64,000 nt of DNA from the NCBI GenBank assembly GCA_029851415.1, contig CM056744.1, forward strand, positions 14,267,268 through 14,331,267, written 5' to 3'. Each line of letters begins with the position of its first letter. The first letter of the stretch is position 1. The notes below the pieces were generated by a model. That model was not told the origin of the DNA. It did no database searches and was given only the letters and a program-made list of their open reading frames with translations. Source of the DNA: Eretmocerus hayati. Taxonomy: Eukaryota; Arthropoda; Insecta; Hymenoptera; Aphelinidae. Positions 32,836 through 45,595 of the stretch are shown piece by piece. The translations under genes were made by a program, and so were the position numbers.

Positions 32836-34655
32836 GATCGATAAGTAGAGAATATTATGTGGAGGTCATTTTCCACTCCCGTAGTTGGCAGTTTCGGCGA
32901 AGTCACTCATCATTCTTCTCATTACTCTCCATTGTGCACTATGTTATTGTTATGGGCTGTATTTTGACGATGCTTGCCAAATGAGGCACGCCATTTCAGA
33001 TATAATTTGTTTTTGTGTCAGAAGACTGATTCCGCAGTTCCATCTGCATACGTGATCCTCATACACGAGATTCTTCTGGACAGTAGTATTTGCTCGAAAA
33101 TCAAATGGGAAAGAGGCGATTCCAACTAACTATCCATTGACCTTCGAGTCTCCTATTGGAGCTCAAGAGAATGTTGGATATCGACATTGTCGAGATCTCG
33201 AATATTTCAGTAAACTTTTGATATAGCAATCCAAAAAGTCCGCTTTCATTTCCAAATTTGCTACATCCCAGAAATTCATTGAAAGATCTGAAAACTAGGC
33301 AGATTTGAATATTGATAGGACTTGGACATCCTCTCGAGGCATCATCTCACAGCACCCAGTAAGGAGATTTTTGTATCTACTAGCGATCCTACGAATTTTG
33401 GGATCTCAAGAATTTTGACTTGTGGCAATGTTTCATCTTACTGTGCGGTCTTAGTAAACGGGAAGGAGTAAAAAATGGTTAATTAGCCATTGTAGCTACT
33501 TTGGAACTCTCTTTGGATGTTTGGGTAGTCTTCTTGCATGTCTTCCATGGAATAAGATGATGGATTGGTTACTTCGTTTGAAAACTATCTTTGGTCATGG
33601 GTCAAGTTCGATATTCTATTGTTGGATATCCATAATCGATTTTATGGACTGTAGCCAAAACTTTCAAGGAATCACTTAATCGAAATGGATTCGCAGAAAC
33701 CTGAAGAGCACTTCACTTCGTTCTTCTGCATTTTGAGAAGTGGAATTGTTGTGATTCTTGTTTATCAAAGTAGATGACTTCTGAGCAAACCTATACTGAA
33801 GATCATAAAAACATGCTCTCACGCGTTCAATTGTTAGGGTGATTATGAATATGCAGAATATGCGGTTATATGTACATGATTTACTGTTAAGAGATTCTTG
33901 ACTGATCTCGCGTTCAATGCAATATATGGAAGGTACATTGACGCATCCACATGATGTTGCTGTTTTATTCATGTTTTTATTCACAACTTTGACAGTGTAT
34001 TCGTGCTACCATATAGTAAGGGTGCAGGCTGGCCTTCGCGGCAGATGTCAATCTGTTTACAGAAGAGCGTACAGTGCTTTAAAATATCTATTCAACTCCA
34101 TAGGGTTGTTGGAGTGAAACTACTACTTCGGAATCGGATGTCCTAACTCCATTCGCCACTGACGTGAGGTGTGATGTTTTAGCTCAGTCAACTCATATTC
34201 AGAACGATTCCATGTTAGAAGTCAACAAAGTTACACTCAAATAAAATGAAACGATGATTATTTCATTCATTGATCCACGTTTTTGTTTTCAAATGCGGGC
34301 GCTTAAGGGTATATTCAGGGTCTCAAGGTCACATTCGAGTTCCATTTTTGATATCTCAGAAGAATTAGTTGGATGGATAATCTCGTGACAGGCATGAGAA
34401 GGAATTATTCTCCATCTCTTGCGGCACTTACAATAGTTGAGGACTATCAAATTTGTTACGCAAATCGGATAGATTTACCAAAGTTTGAACCGGTTGGCAG
34501 ATCATCAACCTTCTTACGTCTGAGATTGTTTTAGAAAATCGTCAATTGGTCGATCTCGACCCCTTCTGGAGTGGGTTGCCTCTAATTTCACAGATATCTC
34601 ATATCACAAAAACAGCTTGAATATGAGTTAGAAATCTGAGCTTGAATGAACACAT
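32836..34655. other. No recognisable gene
   Basis: Frames are at most about 100 codons without known motifs. The region lies downstream of the receptor remnant at 34.7 kb. Confidence 0.35.
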
Positions 34656-35395
34656 TCAATCTCTCTGGAAAGTCATGGATGATACAGCAGTAAAGTAACT
34701 GCACGATAACTTCATGATCTAAAAATAGGTTCATACAACCGTCAACACATTTTGTTTAGAATTTTTGTAACCTATAGCAACCACTTCTGCTTACCTGGAC
34801 GAAAGACGATAAACGTACTACTGATATCTTACCAGCGGTCAATTGGAGTGGATGTTGCGCTCTCAATGTGATCAATTGAATACACTTGCGGTCTTTCGGT
34901 GAGGCAAGATTCCAATTGGAACAACTTCTAATAAAAATTTATAAATGGGTTATTGTAAATGAGGGATGAAGTCTTTCATGTTATGAAATGTTAATAATAA
35001 TGATAATTATCTGTGCATAACTTACATAGCGTCATAAAATCCTTCACTGAAATTGAGTAATATCTGGCCCGCGGCATTGATTATAAATAAAAGACCACAC
35101 ATCCCGAGTACTAAGCCACCAAATACAATTTTCTTGAACAAAATTGCATCCGCGTATAGAATCTGGAAAATTAGATCTCAGGTAATTATGTCCACGGTCT
35201 CAATTGTCTGATGCTATTTATTGCTGATCATCTAAATCTCACGTAAATGTATAATAGTGCCAGCATGATAATCGAACCACCCTCAATTATCAAGAAAATT
35301 AGACAATAAATTTGCTCCACCAGATCACTTATTCTGGAAAAATTGTATAACAAGGATTCGATACGTTTGAAATACCACCAATGAGTACAATATAT
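34656..35395 (-). pseudogene. Odorant receptor remnant, C-terminal exons
   Basis: Four minus-strand pieces, separated by AG and GT splice signals, read as the second half of an insect odorant receptor, a seven-helix ligand-gated channel subunit of antennal neurons. Exon a (about 35395-35243) has RIESLLYNFSRISDLVEQIY and a hydrophobic helix. Exon b (35162-35026) has GGLVLGMCGLLFIINAAGQI, then SEGFYDAM. Exon c (34927-34833) has DRKCIQLITLRAQHPLQLTA, matching the conserved (L/R)Q.P..LTAG block. The last exon (34718-34656) has SCSYFTAV then stop, the SYFT ending of the family. The short exon expected between c and the last one contains an in-frame TAG, and the N-terminal exons are not recognisable, so this is probably a pseudogene. 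Confidence 0.72.
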
Positions 35396-35854
35396 ACAAA
35401 CCCTATTCCTTGATTGTGTAGTGCTACGGTATCTCCCAAGTTTGCGAGTCTATACTGATTACGTGGAGAAAATTGAGATTTTGTCTCACAAGTGACAATA
35501 TTTCTGAATCTGAAACTGAATTTGTCGTTCATAAGTATCATCCAGATGAATACACGACCGTACACTGAGAGATTTTCGGCATGGAAATTTGCAGATACTG
35601 AAGCGATTTTACAGAAATCCGCTAACTGTGGGACGCACTGTTTTTCTTTCCTCATTGCTGTTCAAGCTGTAAATTTCACTGCCACTGCATTAATTTTTCT
35701 ACTTTGGAATGTCAGATTTTATACCGGATGCAGCAGATTTTGCTGACTATTGAATAAAAAAATGTTACGGTATCGGTATATTTTCATACTGCACGTGGGT
35801 GAGAGGAAAATCTAAATTTACATATATTTATTCTGTATTATAGTCTAGATAATG

Positions 35855-38053
35855 AGATAAGTGTGCCTACTGTGCCCCCACTACATTTGTTTTGCTCATA
35901 GTTTGGGTTCGTTTCAATATTATTCAACGTATTTTAGCTCGTTTTGAAGATGGTTTCAAGATCTTCAAAATGAGCTGAAGGACATTTGATATCAAGGGAT
36001 TGGAGCCGAGCTATCTTGATTTTTGCGGAAAAAGATTTTTTTGCGACATTTCGACAATGGGTTCCTAATATGCCTCCATAGATATTTCGCGATTCTGGAG
36101 CTCTGGAAAAGCGATTTCGGTTCCAGAACACAAAGGTAATATATTAAATGGACAAATCGTCATATTCTAAGGTATTCTCAATGATTTAGAGTGCACATCG
36201 ATACGTCCTACGAAGAAAAACACTTTCATAACGTCCGACGAAGAGTAACACGTACGCAACGCCCCGCGAAAAGTAACACATACGCGTGTCACCGGCAAAA
36301 AGTATCACCTAGCGGCTAGCGCTTATGCCCGTCGAAGAGTATCACATACAACTTGGCTCCGACGAAGAGTATCACATAGCCCTTATCCCGGCGAAAAGTA
36401 TCACTTGTAGTGGCTAGGCGCAGATCCTAAAACTCTGAATCGTCTTTCATTGTGTTATCGCAAATTGGAATATGAATTCATTACCCCGAGAAAATTATAC
36501 AATACAGTTTATCAAATCTTAGACGTAATCGACCGGATTATTTCTCCTTTGAAATACGTTGTGCATTGGATCAGCGTGTGTGTACTTTTTTACATTCTTA
36601 TTTCGTGCACTATTTAGTGCACTATCGGATCGATATAAATCATGCTTTACATCGATTCGAATAATGGAAATTGTGATAGTGTAGACATTTTTGCGGGACC
36701 TTGTATTATAGCCCTTCCCAGGACATATAAGATCTCTTCGCCAAATATGGCTTGACGATTTTGTACACCCGAGTTACGAGAGGAATGAAATTCATAATCC
36801 ACGACTTTGACGTAACATTTACTCCATCTCAAGAAACTGAGTTCTAAAGATTTTTTTCTCATTCTTCAAATGCATTCTGAAAAAATAGCCGTTGACACTA
36901 CAAGATGGGTGATGGTATGCGTGTATTCCTTTCGTTACTTTAATTTTGGGATTCATTCATCACCTGGCAAAATTATTGGCCCGAGCATCCGGTTATTTGT
37001 GGATTTGGTTGTCTTCCTAGGTTTTGGGACTATTATTTTTTCAAAATAACTCATTTTAGTTCGAGTATCCAGGTATTTGGGAATTTGGTTGCCTTCCTGG
37101 ATTTTAGGATTGAATACTTCCCCCGATGGAATCTTTGGTCCGAGCTTCCGAGCATTTGCGGATTTAACTGCCTTCGATAAATTCCTCGGCAAAATTTGGA
37201 ATCTTTCCTGAGTTTAGAAATGTGTCAAAATTCTCAATTTTCGATTAGGAAAGAATCACAAATTGTAACGAGCAATTCGAATTGCCCCGAGACTCAAAGA
37301 ATACCTTTCTCTGGGCGTAAGGGCTAGGTGTTACTCTTCGCCGGGGGCAGACGCTATGTGTTACTCTTCGACGGGCATAAGCCCTATGTGTTAGTCTTCG
37401 TCGGGCATAAGCGCAAATGATACCTTTCGTCGGACGATATCGCGCAAGTGTTTCTTTTCGCCGGGCGTTAGCGTACGTGATAGTCTTCGTGGGAGGTATC
37501 GACATAACCTTACAATTAACATGAACAATCTATTTTTAGCATATTTTGCGAGATTTGGTGCATTTTGAAGGCTCCGTGCAGCTGAATATTGCTGAATATA
37601 CCTACAAATAATGTTATCTCGACAAAAAAGTACTGATAGTACTTGCGGCATTGCGCAGGGCCCTCTATATGCGGAAAAAAGGGGTGGGGGCATATTAGGA
37701 ACACTGCACTTTTTCAGTAATGTCGGCGTAGAATCGGCTAGAAATCGAAATTTGCAATTCCGTAAAAGGCTTTTTGAAGTTGGAACAAAAACAAAGAAAA
37801 TAGCTTGAAGCACGTTGGATTTGATGACATCAATTTTGTTTGGCATAGCTTTTAGTAACTAACAAAACAGAAGTTTAAAGTCCAAAAAACCACTTTTTTG
37901 TTCTAAGAAATGCGTGTTACATTTATGATCGGTCCAAAATGTTGGTATTCCCATACTTCAACGTAACGAACATGAAAAAAATGCACGGCAAGGTCTGCGG
38001 ATTCCTACATCTGAGAACTTGAGTAGGGGCGTATTAGGCACACTCACCTTAGT
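35855..38053. mobile_element. Inverted-repeat element of the GGTAAGTGTRCC family
   Basis: The left end reads GATAAGTGTGCCTAC and the complement of the right end reads AAGGTGAGTGTGCCTA, followed on both sides by a TGCCCCC / CGCCCC block. Text just inside the left end (TTTTAGCTCGTTTTGAAG) matches the element at 53.4 kb. A different fold-back element is inserted inside (36198-37502). No transposase is present. Confidence 0.5.
36198..37502. mobile_element. Fold-back element with tandem CGACGAAGAGTATCACATA arms
   Basis: Both ends start TCGATAC(G/C)TCC(T/C)ACGAAGA when read inward. Each arm is a short tandem array of CGACGAAGAGTATCACATA-like units, about 230 bp on the left (36198-36425) and 190 bp on the right in the opposite orientation. 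The middle of about 880 bp has no known gene. The minus-strand frame at 37245-37505 merely translates the right arm. Confidence 0.7.
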
Positions 38054-39535
38054 AGATTGGTGGGACGATGGGGGTTTGTTATGATCAACGCCGGATTGGA
38101 CTTATTGAATTAATAATGTATAATAGATGGCATTTTATGAAGCTCGGTGGAGTGTTCATAGTTTATCATCGCAGGCTTACATCAGTTATATCAATATTAG
38201 CACGAACGTGATTAGTTTATGTCTTATATTACTATGTAATGCGCGTTCTCTCTCTCTCACACACACCTCACGTAGAATTTAATCATGATCAAACTTTTGG
38301 AACTTCTATAAGAGGGTATCTAACGGTCCTTGATGTCCTTGAAGTTCTTGAATTGTCCTCGAAACTCAACGTGTGTCCTTCGAGTCCTCGAAGTTCTTGA
38401 ATTGTCCTTGAAATTTTGGGAGTCTCGCAAAAGTTTTGCGAGATTTTCGGATTTCAAAATTTCAAATCGTTTTGCGTTGAACTGATGAAAAATTATCCAC
38501 TTTGGAACCAAAAGTATGGTCGTAACAATGTATACGATGATAATATATGAAAGTCGGCTATGAGAATCACTCGCTCATGAGACTCAAATCCACTTCGCTC
38601 GATGTGATCACTATAATATTCAGTGAGACCTACTGTAGTAACATTGCGAAGAAATTGACCGTGCATTTAGATGACTTTGGCATCGTTATAGCAAATGGAT
38701 TAGGGACATTTTTCCAAAACAAACTCGCTAATTGTAAAAAGTTGTTTCTAAAGGCATTATCACACAACTGACAATACCCGACTTATGCAGAGGGAGTGTC
38801 GAGTGGCGAATTTTTCTCATGCATCTGTCAATGATGACGAGAACGGGTGGTTCGTCGTTGATTCATGGTTCGTGCTTAGATTGTGTTTGCGATGTATGAA
38901 AATAAGGCAATGATTTTATTGGCGGCGCGGAGTGCCGGGGGATGGCTTAGCTTGACTCGAAGGCCGGGCGGCCGAATAGCTTGATGGAGCAGCCATCAAA
39001 GCTCCCAAACGCGCAAGCTTCCGGGCTTCGCACATACCGCACGGAATCTTGCTGCACTGTGCTCTATGAACGCTTGAAGGGTCGTTCCGTTTCGTTGTAA
39101 TGATTGTGAAAAAATAACGGATAGGCACTCCGTGAATGAGTTGACACTGATCACTGAATGATTTGAGAATTATTTCTTATGCGAAGGTTCCGTGGGAGCA
39201 GGAGTGGGCACGAGGATTCGAATGAGGCTAATCGATTTGAGATCAAATGATGCCGCGACTACCGATGCTCGGAACACAAAGAACACACACACATTCGTCC
39301 ATGTTGCACTACACTAATGTAACTGATTTGAACGGAGCGCGACCATCGCGAAGACCGGGGCACGACCGTGTACGACTTCCCACAGGCTCGGCGTCAGAGC
39401 TGGGTGGCGCCAAATAGTCGGCGCGGTATCAAATGACCGGACTACGTTGGGCCGGGGGCCGTCGGGGCAGAGTGCCGACGGGCCGGGCGATGCGACTTTG
39501 AGTTGCGGTTTTGACGTGAACGAACGTCCGTATCA

Positions 39536-39575
39536 GACTGAAGATGATGAGCCAGGAGGGCTCGGACTTATATAG
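39536..39575 (-). promoter_or_regulatory. TATA plus initiator core promoter
   Basis: On the minus strand CTATATAAG (39567-39575) is followed about 30-35 bases later by the arthropod initiator TCAGTC (39536-39541). The DNA downstream is a GC-rich leader in an AT-rich region. A TTTGGCGCC block near 39411-39419 on the same strand could be the priming site of an LTR element, which would make this a retrotransposon U3 promoter; that is inference. Confidence 0.5.
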
Positions 39576-39690
39576 GCGTGGACGAACTCGCAGTTGTGCG
39601 AATTCGTCAATTCGCCAATCTGATTTGAAATATGACTCTGAATTCATGGCGTGCTCCACTATAATGAGTTTAGCAAGTTTGCGAATGCGC

Positions 39691-39900
39691 AAACTACGTG
39701 ACTAATTCGTGAATGAGACAAATTATTATTTTATGAGATGATTTGCATGGCTTAATGATGTTTCCTCAAATTTGCTTATTTGCGGATTTTATGTGACTCA
39801 CTGCTTTTGATCCGAATGAGATGAATTATTGCTTTACGACATGATTCGTATGAGTTTATGGTGTTTTTTCTCAAAATTCGCATCTTTACGAATTTTCTTC
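39691..39900. repeat. Tandem repeat of about 105 bp upstream of the promoter
   Basis: Two diverged units follow each other. Each contains GTGACT, then GAGA(C/T)(A/G)AATTATT, then an ATGATT..(C/T)ATG word, then CTCAAA and a TTTGC / TTCGC word. Traces of a third unit continue to about 40020. Confidence 0.5.
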
Positions 39901-40560
39901 TTTTCAACTCCTGATTTGACGACTTATTGCTTCACACAAAACAGATGGTGATTTTATTAGTTCATTCTTCACGTGAAAATGTGTTGTGATTTGCCGAATT
40001 ATTGCTTCGCATATTTGCATATTTGCGAACCTCACATAAATTTATGAGTTTACGCATTGCACGTGATTCATATTTCTGGGATTTCTGAAAGTTGTTTGCT
40101 CGAAGTTTCTGTTACTATTCCACTCATTCATTTTGCTAAAGGTCGAATCAAGTTGCCAATATTATTTATCAAAAATATGAGTGCGGATGCGCACGCCACA
40201 ACAATCATCATTTATCATATCTCGAATGTCTTACAATTATAGAGCTGAATGAATTGAGCATTGCATACGATTTTTATATAGGGTTCAACTTTGTATTGGA
40301 CTTAGGAGAAGTGTCCTTGAGTTCTGAAAATGTAACCTTGAATTGTCCCTGAATTGTCTTTGAATTTCTTTGACCCCTTCCGCTAGACACCCTGAATGAA
40401 AATCAAAAGAGGTTAGATTTGACCGCTTGCGAGAGAAACTGAAAGACTCGTTCACGAATTCTCATGAGTATGGATGATTTTCTCTGTAGAGTATCTCGAT
40501 ACTCAAACGTTCAATTCATCGTTCTGAAGCTTGAGAAGAATTTTGGAATGTTTATAGCAA

Positions 40561-41050
40561 TTGAAATCTTATACAAATTTTGCTATTTTTGAGGCTCGGA
40601 TTGAGCGGAGAGGGCCTCGGATTCATTTGGTGGCATGCAAAAAAATGATGTGCTCTGTCTGCTACGCTATTCACGAATATAATGACGGGAACATTTATAT
40701 GGGCATTGTCGCGATATCTTACCCGGAACGTCTTACGACCTTTCATTTTGACGAGCAAGCCCCATATCTTCCGTTCAAATTTCCCTTCATGTATTCTGTT
40801 GAAATACCTTTGGGAATACATTTTCAGATCGATCCGTTAGCTCCTCTTTATCATTTTCGAAGATTGAGGGTCGAAATGTCAGTTCCGGGCATTGTTACAT
40901 TTGCAGATCGACATATACCTCCAGCGCCAGCGTCGGAGTAAGAGTCGCTAAGGGTATGCTCGAATTTCTTTTTCGAAGTAAAATATTGAACCAAACATTT
41001 GCCTTAGATTTCAGGTCCAGAACTCGTAGTTTAGTCTCGAAGCCATGTGC
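40561..41050 (+). repeat. Dispersed repeat shared with 58.8-59.0 kb
   Basis: From about 40861 the text GGGTCGAAATGTCAGTTCCG and, 100 bases on, TTTCAGGTCCAGAAC match 58811-58990 (GGGTCGAAATGTCAGTTCCG, TTTCAAGTCCAAAAC). A 126-codon plus-strand frame (40561-40941) precedes and overlaps it. It contains ACKKMMCSVCYAIHEY near residue 25 but no domain that I recognise, and its C-terminal part lies in the repeat, so I do not call it a gene. Confidence 0.5.
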
Positions 41051-42925
41051 CACAATCTTGTTATGAGATTGTCACTAAAAATGAGACATTTATTCAAAAT
41101 GCTCACAGCGTATCCTAAATTCTCTCTGTGTCACTTTGTCGCGGATGAAAGGACCTCGCACCGAAAGATAGGATTTTGGGCTGCAGTGAATTGTGTCGAG
41201 AAAGGAATATGGTGCAAAGCAAAAAATTCTGAACAAAAAGTTCAATGGGCTTAAAGCTGGAAAATGTACCGTTTTTCTAAGATTAATGAATTAAATATCA
41301 ACGAATCGGAGGGTATGAGGTTGTCCACAACAACGACACGTGCTAGATAGTATGCGGCGTTTGAATTCGGGCAGTTAGGAAAGTTCTTGTATAGTTCGAT
41401 GATGGTCATGGCTCACATCCTCAAAAATCGAGGAAATTAATCTCCGAATCTTGCTAAGAACTAGCTGAGGGGTGTAGGCATAGAAAATAGCCGTAGCAAG
41501 AGTGCGCGATTAACATCCAGGTCATAGTGGTGAGGAGTCGTGATCGGATCGACGCTTTTTATGGGTGGCCGCAGGGAGCGAGTTGGTAATGTTGAGATAT
41601 GAGGATTAAGAATGAGGATAAGAGCAAATCTCAGGAACTATGCAATTTCGACTTTGAAGTTATGAGAATTTTCAGAACGGCAGCACACTCCCCATGGACT
41701 TCTCTTTGGTCCAAGTAATGCTCAAACAATGATAAAATGCTTGCGTAAATCACTTTGGAGCTCCGCCGTGGATTTGTGAGGGAACAGAAGATTCCCCCAT
41801 GTATTTGGATGGGAGTCTCGTATTTCCGTATTTCCAGTTGGCACATGTGTATGTGAATATATGGCATCCTCGGTTGGAATAGAGGAAAGAAGATGAGTTT
41901 GATAGTTCACAGTATCATCTGAAGGTCTGTGGTACAAAATGAAGATGTGCCTCAGCCGCCAAAACGCTCATTTTCGTCATTTGTCAATCCTTTCAAGCCT
42001 CGCATCACGACCGAGATGAGTCCGTAGTAGGAGCGATTCTCATAGTCATTCTTTGAAGTGTGAAACTTAGTTTACCCGTGATTTCAATCCCAACGAAATC
42101 GAAATTTTCGTGTGCTACACGAAAAATGGGTTTTTGACCCCATTTACGCAAAGAATAATTTTCCTCATTTTAAGCCGCATCGTCATGCGGAATCGAGCAC
42201 ACTATCGTTCCTGGGCTAGATTTGTAGGTTTTTGGATGTAGAATAAGATGTCGTTTCCACAGATATGAAATATTCACCGCCTCGAGTGCTGCATCCATTA
42301 GAAGAGCAATACAGGAAAAAAAGTAAAATCGGAGTTCGCTCCAACAAATCATCTCCACTTTGACGCATTGATAGGCACAGCCTCGGGCGAAAAGTATGCG
42401 TTCCTTCACATCATCATCCATCATGTATCCAAATTTCAGACCGATCGGTCAACCGCCCCGCCCGTCGCGAGCTAAGGCGTGAGAGAATTATGGCCCTGTT
42501 CGGTCAAAAACTGCGATTTTGCCATGAAAAAGCGTCTCCCAGTACCTTTCTAAAGCAAGCAATAGACTTCTGAATGATGAAGAACTGTAAATATGAGTAG
42601 ATCTCCGAAATGATCTAATGCGAGCAGCGGAAAAAACGCGACTGTTCTTCTGACAACGTGAAAATAGGCCTGTTCGGCCAAACCGCATACTTCGTGAGAT
42701 TTGCCCATATCTCTGAAACTTTTGACTTCCGGCTTCAAAAAGTGTCACAGCGGTGGAAATCGAAGGTATACGGCTAAAAGCCTGTTAGCAAGCACAGTGG
42801 TTCAAGTATGAAGATTGCATGCAATTAAGTGTTAGAATGTGATAACGAAAGTCAGAATTGGAATATACTGAACGCTCCACCAATGGTTTCATCATTCTTT
42901 GATGCATTTTCCACAAAAATGGGGC
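41051..42925. other. No recognisable gene
   Basis: Short frames on both strands overlap one another without known motifs. Confidence 0.35.
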
Positions 42926-44770
42926 TGCGTGGATGTGTGGATTTGTGGATGCGTGGATGGGTGGATGGATGGAAGGGTTGATGGGTTGATGGGTGGATGA
43001 GTCGATGGATGGATGGATGAATTGGATGGTAGATGGATGGATGGATAGATTGGATGAAGGATGGATAGATGGATGGATGGATGGATGGATGGATGGATGG
43101 ATGGATGAATTGAGTGGTGGATAGATGGATGGATGGTTTTGTATGGGTGGGTGGGTGCATGTGTGGAAGGATGGATGGATAGATGGATGGATTGGATGGT
43201 AGATGGATGGATGGGTGGATGGGTGGGTAAATTGGTGGATGGTTGGATGAGTCGATGGATGGATGTATTGAATATGGATCAATGAATTGGATGGTGGATG
43301 GATGGAGATGGATGGATGGTGGATGGGTGGATGCGTGGATGGGTGGATGGGTGGATGGGTCGATAGGTGGAATGATCCATTGGATGATGGATGGATGGAC
43401 GGATGGATGCTTTGGATGATGAATGGATGGATGGACGGATGATGGATGAATGGGTGGATGGAGGGATTGGATGATGGATGGACGAATGGATGAATGGTTC
43501 GATAGGTGGATGCGTGGATGGGTGGATGAATGGGTGGATAGCTGCATGTGTGGATGGGGGGATGGGTGGATGGGTTGATGGGTAGATCGATGGATGGGTC
43601 GATGGGTGGGTTGGATGATGGATGGATAGATGGATGAATTGATGAATTAAATGGTGGATAGATGGATGGATGGTTTCGTACCGGTGGGTGGGTAGCTGCG
43701 TCGATGGATGGATGGGTGCATGGGTGGCTGAATTGGTAGATGGTTGGATGGGTCGATGGATGGATGGATGGATTGAATACGGTTCGATGGATTGGATAGT
43801 GGATGGATGGAGATGGATGGATAGTGGATGGGTGGATGCGTGGATAGGTGGACGCGTGGATGTGTCGATGGATGGATGGGGGCATGGGTAGATCGGTGGA
43901 TGGGTGGGTTGAATGATGGATGGATGGATGAATCGATTGGATATTGGATGGTTGGATTGGATGATGAATGGATGGATGGGTGGATGGGTGGGTGAATTGG
44001 TGGATAGTTGGATTGAATATGGATCGATGGACTGGATAATGGATGGACGGATTGATGGATGGTTCGATAGGTGCATGCGTGGATGGGTGGATGAATGGGT
44101 GGATAGCTGGATGTATGGATGCGGGGATGAGTGGATAGGTTTATGGGTGGATGGATCGGTCGAGGAGTGGATGGATGAATTCGACTGTGGATGGATGGGT
44201 GGATGAATGGATGGATGGATAGATTGGATAACGGGTTAGTGAAGGGATGAATGGGTGGGTAGGTGCATGGGTGGGTGGATTCGTGGATGTTTGGATTATT
44301 CGATGGATGGGTTGAACGATGGATGGATTTAGGGTGGATGGGTTGATGGGTAGTTGGGTGGAATGATCAATTGGATGATGGATGGAGGGACAGATGGATG
44401 CTTTGGATGATGGATGGATGGGTGGATGGAGGTATTAGATGACGGATGGACGGATGGGTGGATGCGGGGATGGGGGATGGATGGGTGGATGGGTCGATGG
44501 GTAGATGGATGGATGGGTCAATGGGTGGATGGATGAATTGGACAATGAATGGATGGATGGATGGATTGGATGGTGGATATGATGGGTGGACGGTTCTATG
44601 GGTAGATAGGTGGATGCGTGGATGAGTGGATGGGTGTATGAGTGGACGGATGGGTGGATGGGTGGATGCGTAGATGGGTCGCCGGGTGGATGGGTAGACG
44701 GGTGGATGGGTGGATGAGTAGATGGATGGATAGGTGTATGGCTGAATGGAAGAATTGATCAATGGGTGAG
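42926..44770. repeat. GGAT/GGGT tetranucleotide-derived satellite
   Basis: About 1.8 kb of GGAT, GGGT, GGTT and GGAA words on the plus strand, with pure (GGAT)n runs for instance near 43060-43105. The longer period is irregular. The plus strand is G-rich and C-poor. Minus-strand frames of up to 366 codons read as His-Pro-Ser-Ile repeats and exist only because the repeat lacks stops. Confidence 0.95.
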
Positions 44771-45595
44771 TGGGTGTGTGAGCTGGCTGGGCTGGGTTGG
44801 TGTGAGGGTGGGATGGTAGGTTCGTTACGCGTGAACGTAACGTTCCAAATTGTGCGCACCCAGCTTGGATTTTCCCCTGCCACACTGTCGGTAAAGAAGT
44901 TTTCACCTTCAATATTCAATATGATGAAGTCATTCTGCGCCATCATATTAATTCAAAATCATGTCAATCACTTTTATGTTCAACTCAGAGAAGAGTAGCC
45001 ACTTCACAAGTGACCTCAACACAAAAAGCCATGCCATCATGTCTACAACAAGACAACACTTTCAAGTACCACTTGTTCTTAGAAATATGTGCTCTAGAAC
45101 TATCTAAATATCACAATATTGGATCTTCATCTCAAGATGTAAAAAAGTATTGACCAATTAAACGCCAACTCCACTGTGAAACAAAATTTGGCTCGGAATT
45201 CTGAGCCACGTTACCATGCACACAACAGTCAAATCTTCCCGTTACACAGCATCAACTTATTTTATCATGGTAAGTTTGATGTAAAGATTCATTCAGAACA
45301 GTGACAAGGATTTGCAGGTCATGGCCGAGGAGAGTTGGTGTAAAATATCAGCTTTGAGATGCAGTTATTTAGGAGAATAACAAGCATATTCAGCTCACAA
45401 CATGCAGGCATCTCGAAACTGTAACTCATATCTAGAGAAACGAAATTAACTAGGCGCTTGACGGATTGACAGCACTACTGTCACTCTCTGTGAGCAGCTT
45501 GCACGCATTACCTTATTGCTCATGGTGTTGGGTCAGTCAAACAGGTTGATTTTGAGAAGCCACAACTAGCTCCATCACAACACTACAATAGTATA
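44771..45595. other. No recognisable gene
   Basis: No motif or repeat was recognised between the GGAT array and the long palindromic element. Confidence 0.35.

Larger units (their letters stand above)
38314..40394. mobile_element. Candidate element with CTTGAA-rich inverted ends
   Basis: The left end reads AGGGTATCTAACGG and the complement of the right end reads AGGGTGTCTAGCGG. Both are followed by clustered CTTGAATTGTCC / GACAATTCAAGG words (38330-38410 and 40310-40372). The interior holds a GC-rich core, a promoter and a tandem repeat. No transposase or target duplication was found, so the boundaries rest on the inverted ends alone. Confidence 0.4.

Noticed and set aside
37245..37505. Arg-rich 86-codon minus-strand frame
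   Set aside because: It reads through the tandem units of the fold-back right arm.
38916..39692. Minus-strand frames of 70-87 codons around the GC-rich core
   Set aside because: Open frames are expected in GC-rich DNA; none has a recognisable motif, although they lie near the promoter reported above.
42785..44946. Minus-strand proteins of 116-366 codons rich in His, Pro, Ser and Ile
   Set aside because: They are direct translations of GGAT/GGGT repeats in several overlapping frames.
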